A stretch of 64,000 nt of DNA from Lampris incognitus (lineage: Eukaryota > Chordata > Actinopteri > Lampriformes > Lampridae): NCBI RefSeq assembly GCF_029633865.1, contig NC_079216.1:64407589-64471588 (forward strand). The letters are read 5' to 3'. Shown one piece after another: positions 50,305 through 61,400 of this stretch (position 1 is its first letter; every line of letters starts with the position of its first letter). The notes below the pieces were generated by a model. The model was not told where the DNA came from. It made no database searches and worked only from the letters and a program-made list of their open reading frames with translations. The translations under genes were made by a program, and so were the position numbers.

Positions 50305-53300
50305 ACTACTACTACTACTACTATTTTCGGCCACTCCCGTTAGGGGGCGCCACAGCGGATCATCCGTTTCCATCTCTTCCTGTCCTCTGCATCTTCCTCT
50401 GTCACACCAGCCACCTGCATGTCCTCCCTCACCACATCCATAAACCTCCTCTTTGGCCTTCCTCTTCTCCTCTTCCCTGGCTGCTCCATATTCAGCATCC
50501 TTCTCCCAATATACCCAGCACCTCTCCTCCACACATGTCCAAACCATCTCATATACCCAGCATCTCTCCTCCACACATGTCCAAACCATCTCTTATACCC
50601 AGCATCTCTCCTCCACACATGTCCAAACCATCTCATATACCCAGCATCTCTCCTCCACACATGTCCAAACCATCTCATATACCCAGCATCTCTCCTCCAC
50701 ACATGTCCAAACCATCTCTCATACCCAGCATCTCTCCTCCACACATGTCCAAACCATCTCTTATACCCAGCACCTCTCCTCCACACATGTCCAAACCATC
50801 TCTTATACCCAGCGCCTCTCCTCCACCCATGTCCAAACCATCTCTTATACCCAGCACCTCTCCTCCACCCATGTCCAAACCATCTCTTATACCCAGCACC
50901 TCTCCTCCACCCATGTCCAAACCATCTCATATACCCAGCATCTCTCCTCCACACATGTCCAAACCATCTCTTATACCCAGCACCTCTCCTCCACACATGT
51001 CCAAACCATCTCTTATACCCAGCACCTCTCCTCCACACATGTCCAAACCATCTCATATACCCAGTACCTCTCCTCCACACATGTCCAAACCATCTCTTAT
51101 ACCCAGCACCTCTCCTCCACACATGTCCAAACCATCTCTTATACCCAGCACCTCTCCTCCACACATGTCCAAACCATCTCATATACCCAGCACCTCTCCT
51201 CCACACATGTCCAAACCATCTCATATACCCAGCACCTCTCCTCCACCCATGTCCAAACCATCTCTTATACCCAGCACCTCTCCTCCACACATGTCCAAAC
51301 CATCTCTTATACCCAGCACCTCTCCTCCACACATGTCCAAACCATCTCATATACCCAGCACCTCTCCTCCACACATGTCCAAACCATCTCATATACCCAG
51401 CATCTCTCCTCCACACATGTCCAAACCATCTCATATACCCAGCATCTCTCCTCCACACATGTCCAAACCATCTCATATACCCAGCATCTCTCCTCCACCC
51501 ATGTCCAAACCATCTCATATACCCAGCACCTCTCCTCCACACATGTCCAAACCATCTCTTATACCCAGCACCTCTCCTCCACACATGTCCAAACCATCTC
51601 ATATACCCAGCATCTCTCCTCCACACATGTCCAAACCATCTCTTATACCCAGCACCTCTCCTCCACACATGTCCAAACCATCTCTTATACCCAGCACCTC
51701 TCCTCCACACATGTCCAAACCATCTCATATACCCAGTACCTCTCCTCCACACATGTCCAAACCATCTCTTATACCCAGCACCTCTCCTCCACACATGTCC
51801 AAACCATCTCTTATACCCAGCACCTCTCCTCCACACATGTCCAAACCATCTCATATACCCAGCACCTCTCCTCCACACATGTCCAAACCATCTCATATAC
51901 CCAGCACCTCTCCTCCACACATGTCCAAACCATCTCATATACCCAGCATCTCTCCTCCACACATGTCCAAACCATCTCATATACCCAGCACCTCTCCTCC
52001 ACACATGTCCAAACCATCTCATATACCCAGCATCTCTCCTCCACACATGTCCAAACCATCTCTTATACCCAGCATCTCTCCTCCACCCATGTCCAAACCA
52101 TCTCTTATACCCAGCACCTCTCCTCCACACATGTCCAAACCATCTCATATACCCAGCATCTCTCCTCCACACATGTCCAAACCATCTCATATACCCAGCA
52201 CCTCTCCTCCACACATGTCCAAACCATCTCATATACCCAGCATCTCTCCTCCACACATGTCCAAACCATCTCTTATACCCAGCATCTCTCCTCCACCCAT
52301 GTCCAAACCATCTCTTATACCCAGCACCTCTCCTCCACACATGTCCAAACCATCTCATATACCCAGCATCTCTCCTCCACACATGTCCAAACCATCTCAT
52401 ATACCCAGCACCTCTCCTCCACACATGTCCAAACCATCTCATATACCCAGGATCTCTCCTCCACACATGTCCAAACCATCTCATATACCCAGCACCTCTC
52501 CTCCACACATGTCCAAACCATCTCATATACCCAGCATCTCTCCTCCCCACATGTCCAAACCATCTCATATACCCAGCATCTCTCCTCCACACATGTCCAA
52601 ACCATCTCTTATACCCAGCATCTCTCCTCCACACATGTCCAAACCATCTCATATACCCAGCACCTCTCCTCCACACATGTCCAAACCATCTCATATACCC
52701 AGCACCTCTCCTCCACACATGTCCAAACCATCTCATATACCCAGCACCTCTCCTCCACACATGTCCAAACCATCTCCTATACCCAGCATCTCTCCTCCAC
52801 ACATGTCCAAACCATCTCATATACCCAGCATCTCTCCTCCACACATGTCCAAACCATCTCATATACCCAGCACCTCTCCTCCACACATGTCCAAACCATC
52901 TCATATACCCAGCACCTCTCCTCCACACATGTCCAAACCATCTCTTATACCCAGCACCACTCCTCCACCCATGTCCAAACCATCTCATATACCCAGCATC
53001 TCTCCTCCACACATGTCCAAACCATCTCTTATACCCAGCACCACTCCTCCACCCATGTCCAAACCATCTCATATACCCAGCATCTCTCCTCCACACATGT
53101 CCAAACCATCTCATATACCCAGCATCTCTCCTCTACACATGTCCAAACCATCTCATATACCCAGCACCTCTCCTCCACACATGTCCAAACCATCTCATAT
53201 ACCCAGCACCTCTCCTCCACACATGTCCAAACCATCTCTTATACCCAGCACCTCTCCTCCACACATGTCCAAACCATCTCTTATACCCAGCACCTCTCCT

Positions 53301-53485
53301 CCACACATGTCCAAACCATCTCTTATACCCAGCACCTCTCCTCCACACATGTCCAAACCATCTCTTATACCCAGCACCTCTCCTCCACACATGTCCAAAC
53401 CATCTCTTATACCCAGCACCTCTCCTCCACACATGTCCAAACCATCTCTTATACCCAGCACCTCTCCTCCACCCATGTCCAGCCA
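50305..53485 (-). mobile_element. 5'-truncated RTE-like LINE, C-terminal end, carrying the minisatellite
   Basis: On the minus strand, after the array, the frame continues through GRRMLNMEQPGKRRRGRPKR and RRFMDVVREDMQVAGVTEED to CGAP and a stop. It is followed by GGGAGTGGCCG and a (TAG)n tail at about 50,309-50,324. The same end occurs as a single-unit copy at 18,485-19,190. The element therefore inserted with its 3' end toward lower coordinates. All of its enzyme domains are missing; only the RWFGHV.RR tail and C-terminus remain. Confidence 0.85.
50520..53480 (-). repeat. 42-bp minisatellite (about 70 units) made from the LINE coding end
   Basis: The unit read on plus is CTCATATACCCAGCA then YCTCTCCTCCACACATGT then CCAAACCAT, 42 bp. 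On the minus strand it is 14 codons, RWFGHVWRRDAGYM/K. Because 42 is a multiple of three, the array is open in all three plus frames (up to 1,119 codons) and over 924 codons in the LINE frame on minus. Variants are few (T/C, A/T and C/A swaps). One unit carries TGG to TAG on minus at 53,133-53,135, which breaks the LINE frame. I do not regard the long plus-strand frames as genes. Confidence 0.95.
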
Positions 53486-53499
53486 CCTCAAGTCTTACG

Positions 53500-54060
53500 A
53501 TACCGACCACAGTTCACGGCCAGGTTGCGCATGCCCAAACGAACCCCTCGCCACCGGAAAAATAGTCCGTGTTCGTCCGCGCCACCGAGCTAGCCGCTAG
53601 CCGCGGCGCTAACGAGCTAACGTTGTACGCCTCGTCGTCAGACGCGGTGGAAGCGAGTTCGTCGTGGCGTCGCCGGTGTCGCAGTAACCGTTATATTATT
53701 TTTGGTAGGGGACAGACCGGGTCGGGTCTCGGCCGTGATATCGTCTAAAAGCGAGGCCATATTTTTTTTTTCCTAATTCATTTTGCTGGTCTCACCGGGG
53801 ATGTTATGGAAGAGAGGCGGAGGTCGGACGGGCGGGCTGTCAACGACGTCCGACTGAAACACAGCCCGTCTGTGTGGCAGCCGCGGTTCGGCGTCGTCGC
53901 GCTGGTGGAGGCCATGCTTGGCGCGACCGGGTTCGGCGAGGTAAACAGCCGTCGCGGCGTTAACGCTTTACAGTTGCGCCGCGGGAGAAGTATCGGAACA
54001 TGGCCGACCGGGTGGCGGGGCTAGAGACGCTGGGTGCAGTGCAGCGAGCGGCTCGTCTTT
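53500..54060 (+). promoter_or_regulatory. c2cd5: CpG-rich promoter region and likely non-coding first exon of C2CD5
   Basis: CpG density is far above the surroundings, with many CG pairs and an NRF1-like GCGCATGC at about 53,527. A donor GGCGAG|GTAAAC at 53,940 could end the 5' UTR exon, spliced to the acceptor TTCTTCTAG at 55,573 just before the ATG at 55,593. An upstream ATG at 53,806 opens a short frame that would stop right after this splice (ATC TAG), so it would be an upstream ORF of about 46 codons. No TATA box was seen. Island and donor are seen; promoter role is inferred. Confidence 0.55.
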
Positions 54061-55335
54061 GCTAGCCGTGTGTCGTCGACGTTAGCTTCGTTGCTACGCT
54101 AACGTTTGCGGGCGGCGCTTAGCTAACGTAGCTAGCTTAGGGTTGGTTGTATATTCGGGATGTCGGGAAGACGGGCTCGCTTACGGATTGTGTTGTAGGC
54201 AATGACAGCTAGCTTCCCGTAGCTAATGGCAGCTAGCTTCCCGTAGCTAATGGCAGCTAGCTTGCAGATTGTGCTGTAGCTAATGACAGCTAGCTTCCCG
54301 AAGACGGGCTCGCTTACAGATTGTGTTGTAGGCAATGACAGCTAGCTTCCCGTAGCTAATGGCAGCTAGCTTCCCGAAGACGGGCTTGCTTACAGATTGT
54401 GTTGTAGCTAATGAAGACGGGCTTGCTTACAGATTGTGTTGTAGGCAATGACAGCTAGCTTCCCGTAGCTAATGGCAGCTAGCTTCCCGAAGACGGGCTT
54501 GCTTACAGATTGTGTTGTAGCTAATGAAGACGGGCTTGCTTACAGATTGTGTTGTAGCTAATGACGGCTAGCTTCTTGAAAACGGGCTTGCTTACTGATT
54601 GTGTTGTAGCTAATGACGGCTAGCTTCCCGAAGACGGGCTCGCTTACGGATTGTGTTGTAGCTAATGACAGATAGCTTCCCGAAAACGGGCTCGCTTACA
54701 GATTGTGCTGTAGCTAATGACGGCTAGCTTCCCGAAGACGGGCTCGCTTACAGATTGTGCTGTAGCTAATGACGGCTAGCTTCCCGAAGACGGGCTCGCT
54801 TACAGATTGTGTTGTAGCTAATGACGGCTAGCTTCCCGAAGACGGGCTCGCTTACAGATTGTGCTGTAGCTAATGACGGCTAGCTTCCCGAAGACGGGCT
54901 CGCTTACAGACTCGCTTACAGATTGTGTTGTAGCTAATGACAGCTAGCTTCCCGAAGACGGGCTCGCTTACAGATTGCGCTGTAGCTAATGACAGCTAGC
55001 TTCCCGAAGACGGGCTCGCTTACAGATTGTGTTGTAGCTAATGACAGCTAGCTTCCCGAAGACGGGCTCGCTTACAGATTGTGCTGTAGCTAATGACAGC
55101 TAGCTTCCCGAAGACGGGCTTGCTTATAGATTGTGCTGTAGCTAATGACAGCTAGCTTCCCCGTTAGCTAATCATTGCTGGGTGCAGTGCAGCAAGCGGC
55201 TCGTCTTGCTAGCCATGTGTTGTGGACGTTAGCTTCATTGCTACGCTAACGTTTGCGGGCGGTGCTTGTGCTTGGCTAACGTAGCTCAGGGTTGATTGTT
55301 ACAAAGGTATATTCGGGATGGGCTTGCTTACAGAT
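54028..55335. repeat. Direct duplication flanking the 52-bp array
   Basis: The segment beginning GCTGGGTGCAGTGCAGCGAG at about 54,028-54,165 recurs at about 55,168-55,320 with some ten differences, both running through GTTAGCTTCRTTGCTACGCT to TATTCGGGATG. The array therefore sits between two copies of its own flank. Confidence 0.85.
54150..55160. repeat. 52-bp minisatellite upstream of C2CD5 exon with ATG
   Basis: About 19 units of GACAGCTAGCTTCCCGAAGA followed by CGGGCTCGCTTACAGATTGT and GTTGTAGCTAAT, with shortened units near 54,200-54,560. It lies in the inferred first intron of C2CD5. Each unit carries the palindrome AGCTAGCT or GGCTAGC. Confidence 0.93.
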
Positions 55336-55592
55336 TGTGTTGTAGCTAAGGACAGCTAGCTTCCTCGTTAGCTAATCAGCGTGCAGACAAGGTAAGGAGC
55401 TCTTAGTATCTAATGAACTGATTGGATCCCAGCTCTCTACGCTGTCAACAACATATGTCACTGTCATCAAGTGCCCCCCCCCCAGCTCTCAGTATTGCTG
55501 TAGTATCTGTGCCACCAACGAGTAAGCTGTAAATTGCATTTCAGATTACGCATTTGTGTCGTTGTTCTTCTAGATCTAGTTAAAATTCAATC

Positions 55593-58409
55593 ATGCCAGG
55601 GAAGTTGAAGGCCAGAATTGTGGCAGGGCGCCACTTGCCCGTTATGGACAGAGCCAGTGACCTTACTGATGCTTTTGTAGAGGTGGGTGGTAATGCTTTA
55701 AGTACAATGGCTGTCTATTAAGCAGTTAATAGCCAATTTGCATGATTCCATGTTTCAAGTTTGAATGTGCCGTACAGTGCAGTTTACTGTTTTCACTAAT
55801 ACGCTGACCAACAACTGTTACATCTGTGTCTTATGTCTTGCAGGTCAAATTTGGAAACACAACGTTCAAAACCGATGTCTGTCATAAATCCCTCAATCCT
55901 CAGTGGAATTCAGAGTGGTTCAAATTTGAGGTAAACTGTCTTTAAAATGTCTTGTATTCAATCACATCATGGAAAGAAATTACTGGCTTGATCTCCTGCA
56001 CACTATTCCCCTCATTAATTCTTTTTTTTTTTGGCTTCTATTTGTCCTCTTTCCCTTTCCATTATTGGCTCTCTAGGTTGATGATGAGGACTTGCAGGAC
56101 GAGCCATTGCAAATCACCGTGTTGGATCACGACACTTACAGTGCAAATGATGCCATAGGGAAAGTTTACATTGACATTGACCCACTGCTGTGCAGTGAGG
56201 CTGCCTCTGTCATTTCTGGCTGGTTCCCCATCTATGACACCATCCATGGTACAGGAGTCAACTCATCTGATGATATCATCAGCTATATTTTGGTTCCAGA
56301 TACTGTTGTTCCTTGTTGCTGTGTGTCTCTAACCAATTACTTTATGTCAGGTATCCGAGGAGAGATCAATGTCCTGGTCAAAGTTGACCTGTTCAATGAC
56401 TTGAACCGTTTCAGACAATCCTCCTGTGGAGTCAAGTTTTTCTGCAGTGAGTCACAATCTTTTCCCCTTACATAACAGTACATCTTGCAGAAGAATTAAA
56501 ATCCAAGGATGTAATTCATGCTTGGAGTCAGGGAAAAAGTAAGTGAATCATAGAGCGATATGCTTTATCACATCCTCTAAACGTATAGATTTTGATTCCA
56601 AGATATCGAAAATTTCAAGCAACCAATAATGAGAGATTCAAAACTGTATTGCCCTGACAATCCTCTGAACACAGAATGATCATGTAAGGAATGGTGTTTG
56701 ACATGAAGAAAATAAAAGCTAAGGAGAGAGACAGAAGGGGGAATTCTGGGAATCAGTCAATTTAATTTGCCACATTAGTTTTCAAATACCAAAATTCTAA
56801 AGGTAATATACTTGTAAATGAACACTACATGGGGAAAAAGTATGTGGACGCCCGAACATCACACCCATATGTGCTTGTTGAACATCTCATTTCAAAACCA
56901 TGGGCATTAATATGGAGTTTGTCCCCCTTTTGCTGCCATAACAACCTCTACTCTTCTGGGAAGGCTTTCCACCAGATTTTGGAAAATGGCTGCTGGGCTT
57001 CGCTTCCGTTCAGCCACAAGAGCATTAGTGAAGTCGGGCACTGATGTTGGGGAAAAAGCCTGGCTCGCAGTCAGTGTACCAATTCATCCCAAAGATGTTG
57101 GATGGGGTTGAGGTCAAGGCTCTGTGCAGGCCAGTCAAGTTCTTCCACACCAAACTCGCAAACCATATCTTTATGGACATGGCTTTGTGCATGAGGGTAT
57201 TGTCCTGCTGGAACGGGGAAGGGTCTTCCCCAAACCGTTGCCACAAAGTTGGAAGCATACAATTCTCATCGTATTCTGTAGCGTTAAGATTTCCCTTGAC
57301 TGGAACTAAAGGGCCTAGCCCGAACTATGAAAACAGCCCCAGACCATTATTCCTTCTCCACCAAACTTTACAGTTGGCAATATGCATTTGGGCAGGGAAC
57401 GTCCTCCTGGTATCTGCCAAACCTAGTTTTGGCCGTTAGACTGCCGGATAAGGAAGTGTGATTCATCACTCCAGAGGCTGTGTTTCCACTGCTCCAGAAT
57501 CCAACGGTGGTGGTGTGCTTTACACCATTCCAGCCGACGCTTGGCATTGCTTAGGCTTGTGTGTGGCTGCTCAGCCATGGAAACCCATTTCACGAAGCTC
57601 CCAACGAATAGTTCTTGTGCTTACGTTGCTTCCAGAGGCAGTTTGGAACTCTAGTGAGTGTTGCAACCGAGGACGGATGATTTTTATGCGCTAGGTGCTT
57701 TTGCTCCTAGATGTTTCCTCTTCACAATAATTTTACGCATCCAGGCAGGCAAATATAAATCATAAAGACACTGAAAAATACTAACATTACAACAAATCCT
57801 TTTTTTAATGTCAATGGGTTTTGGTTTTTTGACGTTTGTTCACCTGTGCATACTAGCTACATCTATTCCACGGTACTACCGGGCGGCCATGGTGCACGGT
57901 TTTGTGGAGGAGCTGGTGGTAAATGAGGATCCAGAGTACCAGTGGATCGACCGCATCAGAACCCCTCGGGCCTCCAATGAGGCCCGTCAGAGACTCATCT
58001 CACTTATGTCCGGTAAGAAGACTTGCAGTAATTCCCAGAGAGGAGACAGAACATTCTTAGTGCCGTTTTTGTCTTCTTTCATGCTGTCTGGCTGACTTGA
58101 CTGTGTTGCCCTCCTCAGGGGAACTTCAGAGGAAGATTGGTCTAAAGGTGTTAGAGATGGGTGGGAACGCCGTGGTGGGCTACCTGCAGTGTTTTGACCT
58201 GGAGGGAGAGTCTGGCTTGGTAGTCCGGGCCATAGGTACCGCCTGTACGCTGGACAAACTCAGCTGTGGAACCGCCCCCAACACCAACACACACATACAT
58301 TCAAACACAGCCCCTGCTTCCAATGCCTGCAATTCCCCCTCTAAGGATGGCAAGGAGTGAGTATGAACAAACAACACAAACACGGACTCACATATTTAAG
58401 TGCAAGTAT

Positions 58410-58462
<53 letters not shown>

Positions 58463-61400
58463 CGCGCCCACTTGTTAGGGAGTTATTGTGAGTAAAAGTT
58501 ATGCCTAGTTTTAGCAGTGACTCCTGTGTGTGTCTCAGTCTCTTTAATTTCCTTTGCAGTTTGTGTTTCTACTGCTTCGTGTGAAGGGCACTCACTATGT
58601 TCTGAGACACACACACGTATACACACAGTCATCTTCATCCCCTCCACCCCCGTCTGCTCTTTTAGACTGCTCTTGCATGGCTCTGCCTCTGCATGTTCTA
58701 GTGCGGCATCTTTTAGTGAGTATCTGCCCTGTCACCTCTCTGCTCTGTCCTCCATGCCATTCCCCTCCTGCTCTCGTTTATCACCATGCTTAGTTTGTGG
58801 AGTTTATAACTGTCGTGACTTTGATTCGGGTAAAGTAGGCCGAACCAGGCCTAACAGTGCATGTGACTCTTTGACTCTGTTTACACTTGGTTTTAAAATG
58901 CATTTTGGGCGATTGGATCACAAGTGGACAGCGAGACACGTCGTCGTTTACACCCGTGTCTATCATGTGTCTCCAAATGCATCCTGCTGACCACTTGTGA
59001 TCAGATTTCGTTACTCCGAAGAAGAAGAAGAAGAAGATTTCGTTACTGTCTACGTCACTTCCGCTACAAGGTCAAAGGGCTTCAATCAAGCGGCAGATTT
59101 GCCGACTAGCTGTGAAAACAATAGCTACCACATCCTGCACTGATGACATATTTCCCTGTTACGTCCTTGTCGGGGATGCATTAGCTTTTACAAAAGATAT
59201 GTGGTCAAGTGCATCCCAGTCCACCTCGGCAAGTGGTTTGAGTAGCCTGTTCATAAAACGTTTTGGTGGTCGTTCTTGTATTTAGCGCTGTCCACTTGTG
59301 AGCCGATCGCAAAAAAAAAAAAAAACACATTTTAAAACCAAGTGTAAACAAGGTCTCTGTTGCCTATTTGTACAAATGTGGGTGTGAATGTGTTTGAACT
59401 TGTGTATGTGTGTGTGTGTCTGAATGGGAAAGAAGCCTTCAGCCTGGAGGTTCCAGCTGCTTACACATTGCTTTAAATGTTATGGTGGAACAGAGAGGAT
59501 GTTAACATCAGAGCTGTCCTCTCTTCACTGACATTCATTCCCCCTTTTATCGTTGTCTCTTACCCTGTCGCAATGTTGCGGTGTGTGTGTTTGTGTGTGC
59601 TGTTGTGTTCGTGTCTCTCTTCCTCTTCGGCTCTGCTACGTTTGGAATGCTTCGTTTTTTGCCACGTGTGTCCAAATTGGTCCTTTCTCTCCTTCTCTGC
59701 GTGCCGATTGGCCAAGGTCTCCCCTGGCCCATGGATGTCGCTCCACCCACAACAGCCCAGTGCACTCGGCCTGCAGCTCCCAGAGACTGTCCCAGAGCTT
59801 CTCTGTCTCTGTTCCCACACTCATCTTCACTGGTACGCAGAGGCAGGGTAGGAAGTAGCCCAGAGAGTAAGGGAGGTAGCTTCGGAAAAGGAGTAGAGGC
59901 TTCTCAACTGAGGCAGGGGGGAAAAGAAGGACAAAATGGTGTTTATGGACAGTGTGACACGGACATGCAGTAGACATACAACTGTTGTGAAGAGACTTCG
60001 AAAAGAATGGGAGAAATTGCCAGTTGTCCAAGCGCACTACTTGGGCCTTTCAGCACATAAAAAAGTGCACCAAAGAAGGTCTGGGGCGACTACCTACATT
60101 TTATTCCCAGAAGGACTAAACTGTGATATCGGCATCAAATCTTTCCTCTTCCAATCAGCGGGTCCCTGGCTCAGTGTAGATCTCTGCTACCAAGTAAAAT
60201 TGTACCATTGCACAGCTCCACATTGCCATTGGCTGCTCACAACAGTAAGGAGACAAGATATGTCTTTGCCCCAAAGAGAGGCCTCCAGTACCCTGACGGT
60301 CACCTGATCTTAACCCCATATTACTGGGACACATGCTTCTGCTCACCCTCTCCATGTTTATGTTGGACCTGCCCTTTACTGTTTTACTGTCTTTGTTTTG
60401 CCATGTAGCCTTTTTTTTTTCTTTTTGGTTTGATGTGGGCGTGTGTCCGTGTGGCTTTTCTGTTCTTGCTTCATGCGCTTGCTGTTTTGTTTCGCAAATC
60501 AGCCATTCAGGAGCACCTCAAATACACCTTGCTCAAGCAAACAAGTCACACGCCAGAAAACCCCCTCTTCCATGCCCTGCGACCTCACCTCATCTCACAC
60601 ATACATGCACCCACACATGTTCAGAGGACGAGGTGGTGACTGAAACGCGCGTGTGTGTGTCGTGTTCTCCTGGCAGGCCGGTGTTCAGTGAGGACCTGCC
60701 ATCGTCCTCCGGCCCGACCACCCCTTTCAGAGCCCTCCCCACCTCCTCCTCCTCTCCTCCCCCCTTCTCTCCTTCCAAGCCATGCAGCCGCCAGTCCTCA
60801 TCATCTGACACTGACCTCAGTCTGACGCCCAAAACGGGTAAGACCTCCACCCCACCATCCCACCACCCCAGCCCCTTTACCCTCCACACCCTGTATCACA
60901 TCTCACTGTGGTGCTACCCTTTGCCCGTTGATTTCATTTCTGACCTGTTTTGCTTGTAAATTAAGTTGTTCAAGTTGTTGTCCATGCTTCATTTTAAAAT
61001 CATTTCCAGTGGCGTGTTGTATTTATTTAGCTGTGTCCCATCATTCCACCCCACGCCCCCCAACCCCCGCTTTTCCTTGATGGTGTGGTGTGTCTTCATC
61101 AGAGGTGCTGTAGCCACTGACTGTAGAAAAAAAGCTACACAGGACATCACATTGACCAAGGAAGTGTCCAAATATGTAGGCAGTAAGCTTTACCGTGAAG
61201 GCACATCCAACCTGCCGGTGCTAGTCCTGACCCTCTGCTGTTGCCTACTAACAGAAGCACTGTGTCTCACATAGGTTAATGTTAAGGTCACCCGTTCATT
61301 AATGGGCACCTTTTGGTTAATCGCTGAAGAAAAGGTAAGCTCATTCATTTCCTGCCTCGAGGGTAACTTGCCAGCATTTTAACCCAGTCCAACTGTGAGA

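Noticed and set aside
50241..53600. Open frames of 1,046-1,119 codons on the plus strand (Ser/Pro- or Leu/Cys-rich repeats)
   Set aside because: All three plus frames are open because the 42-bp unit has no stops and is a multiple of three. The array is antisense LINE sequence, with no splice sites or unique domain.
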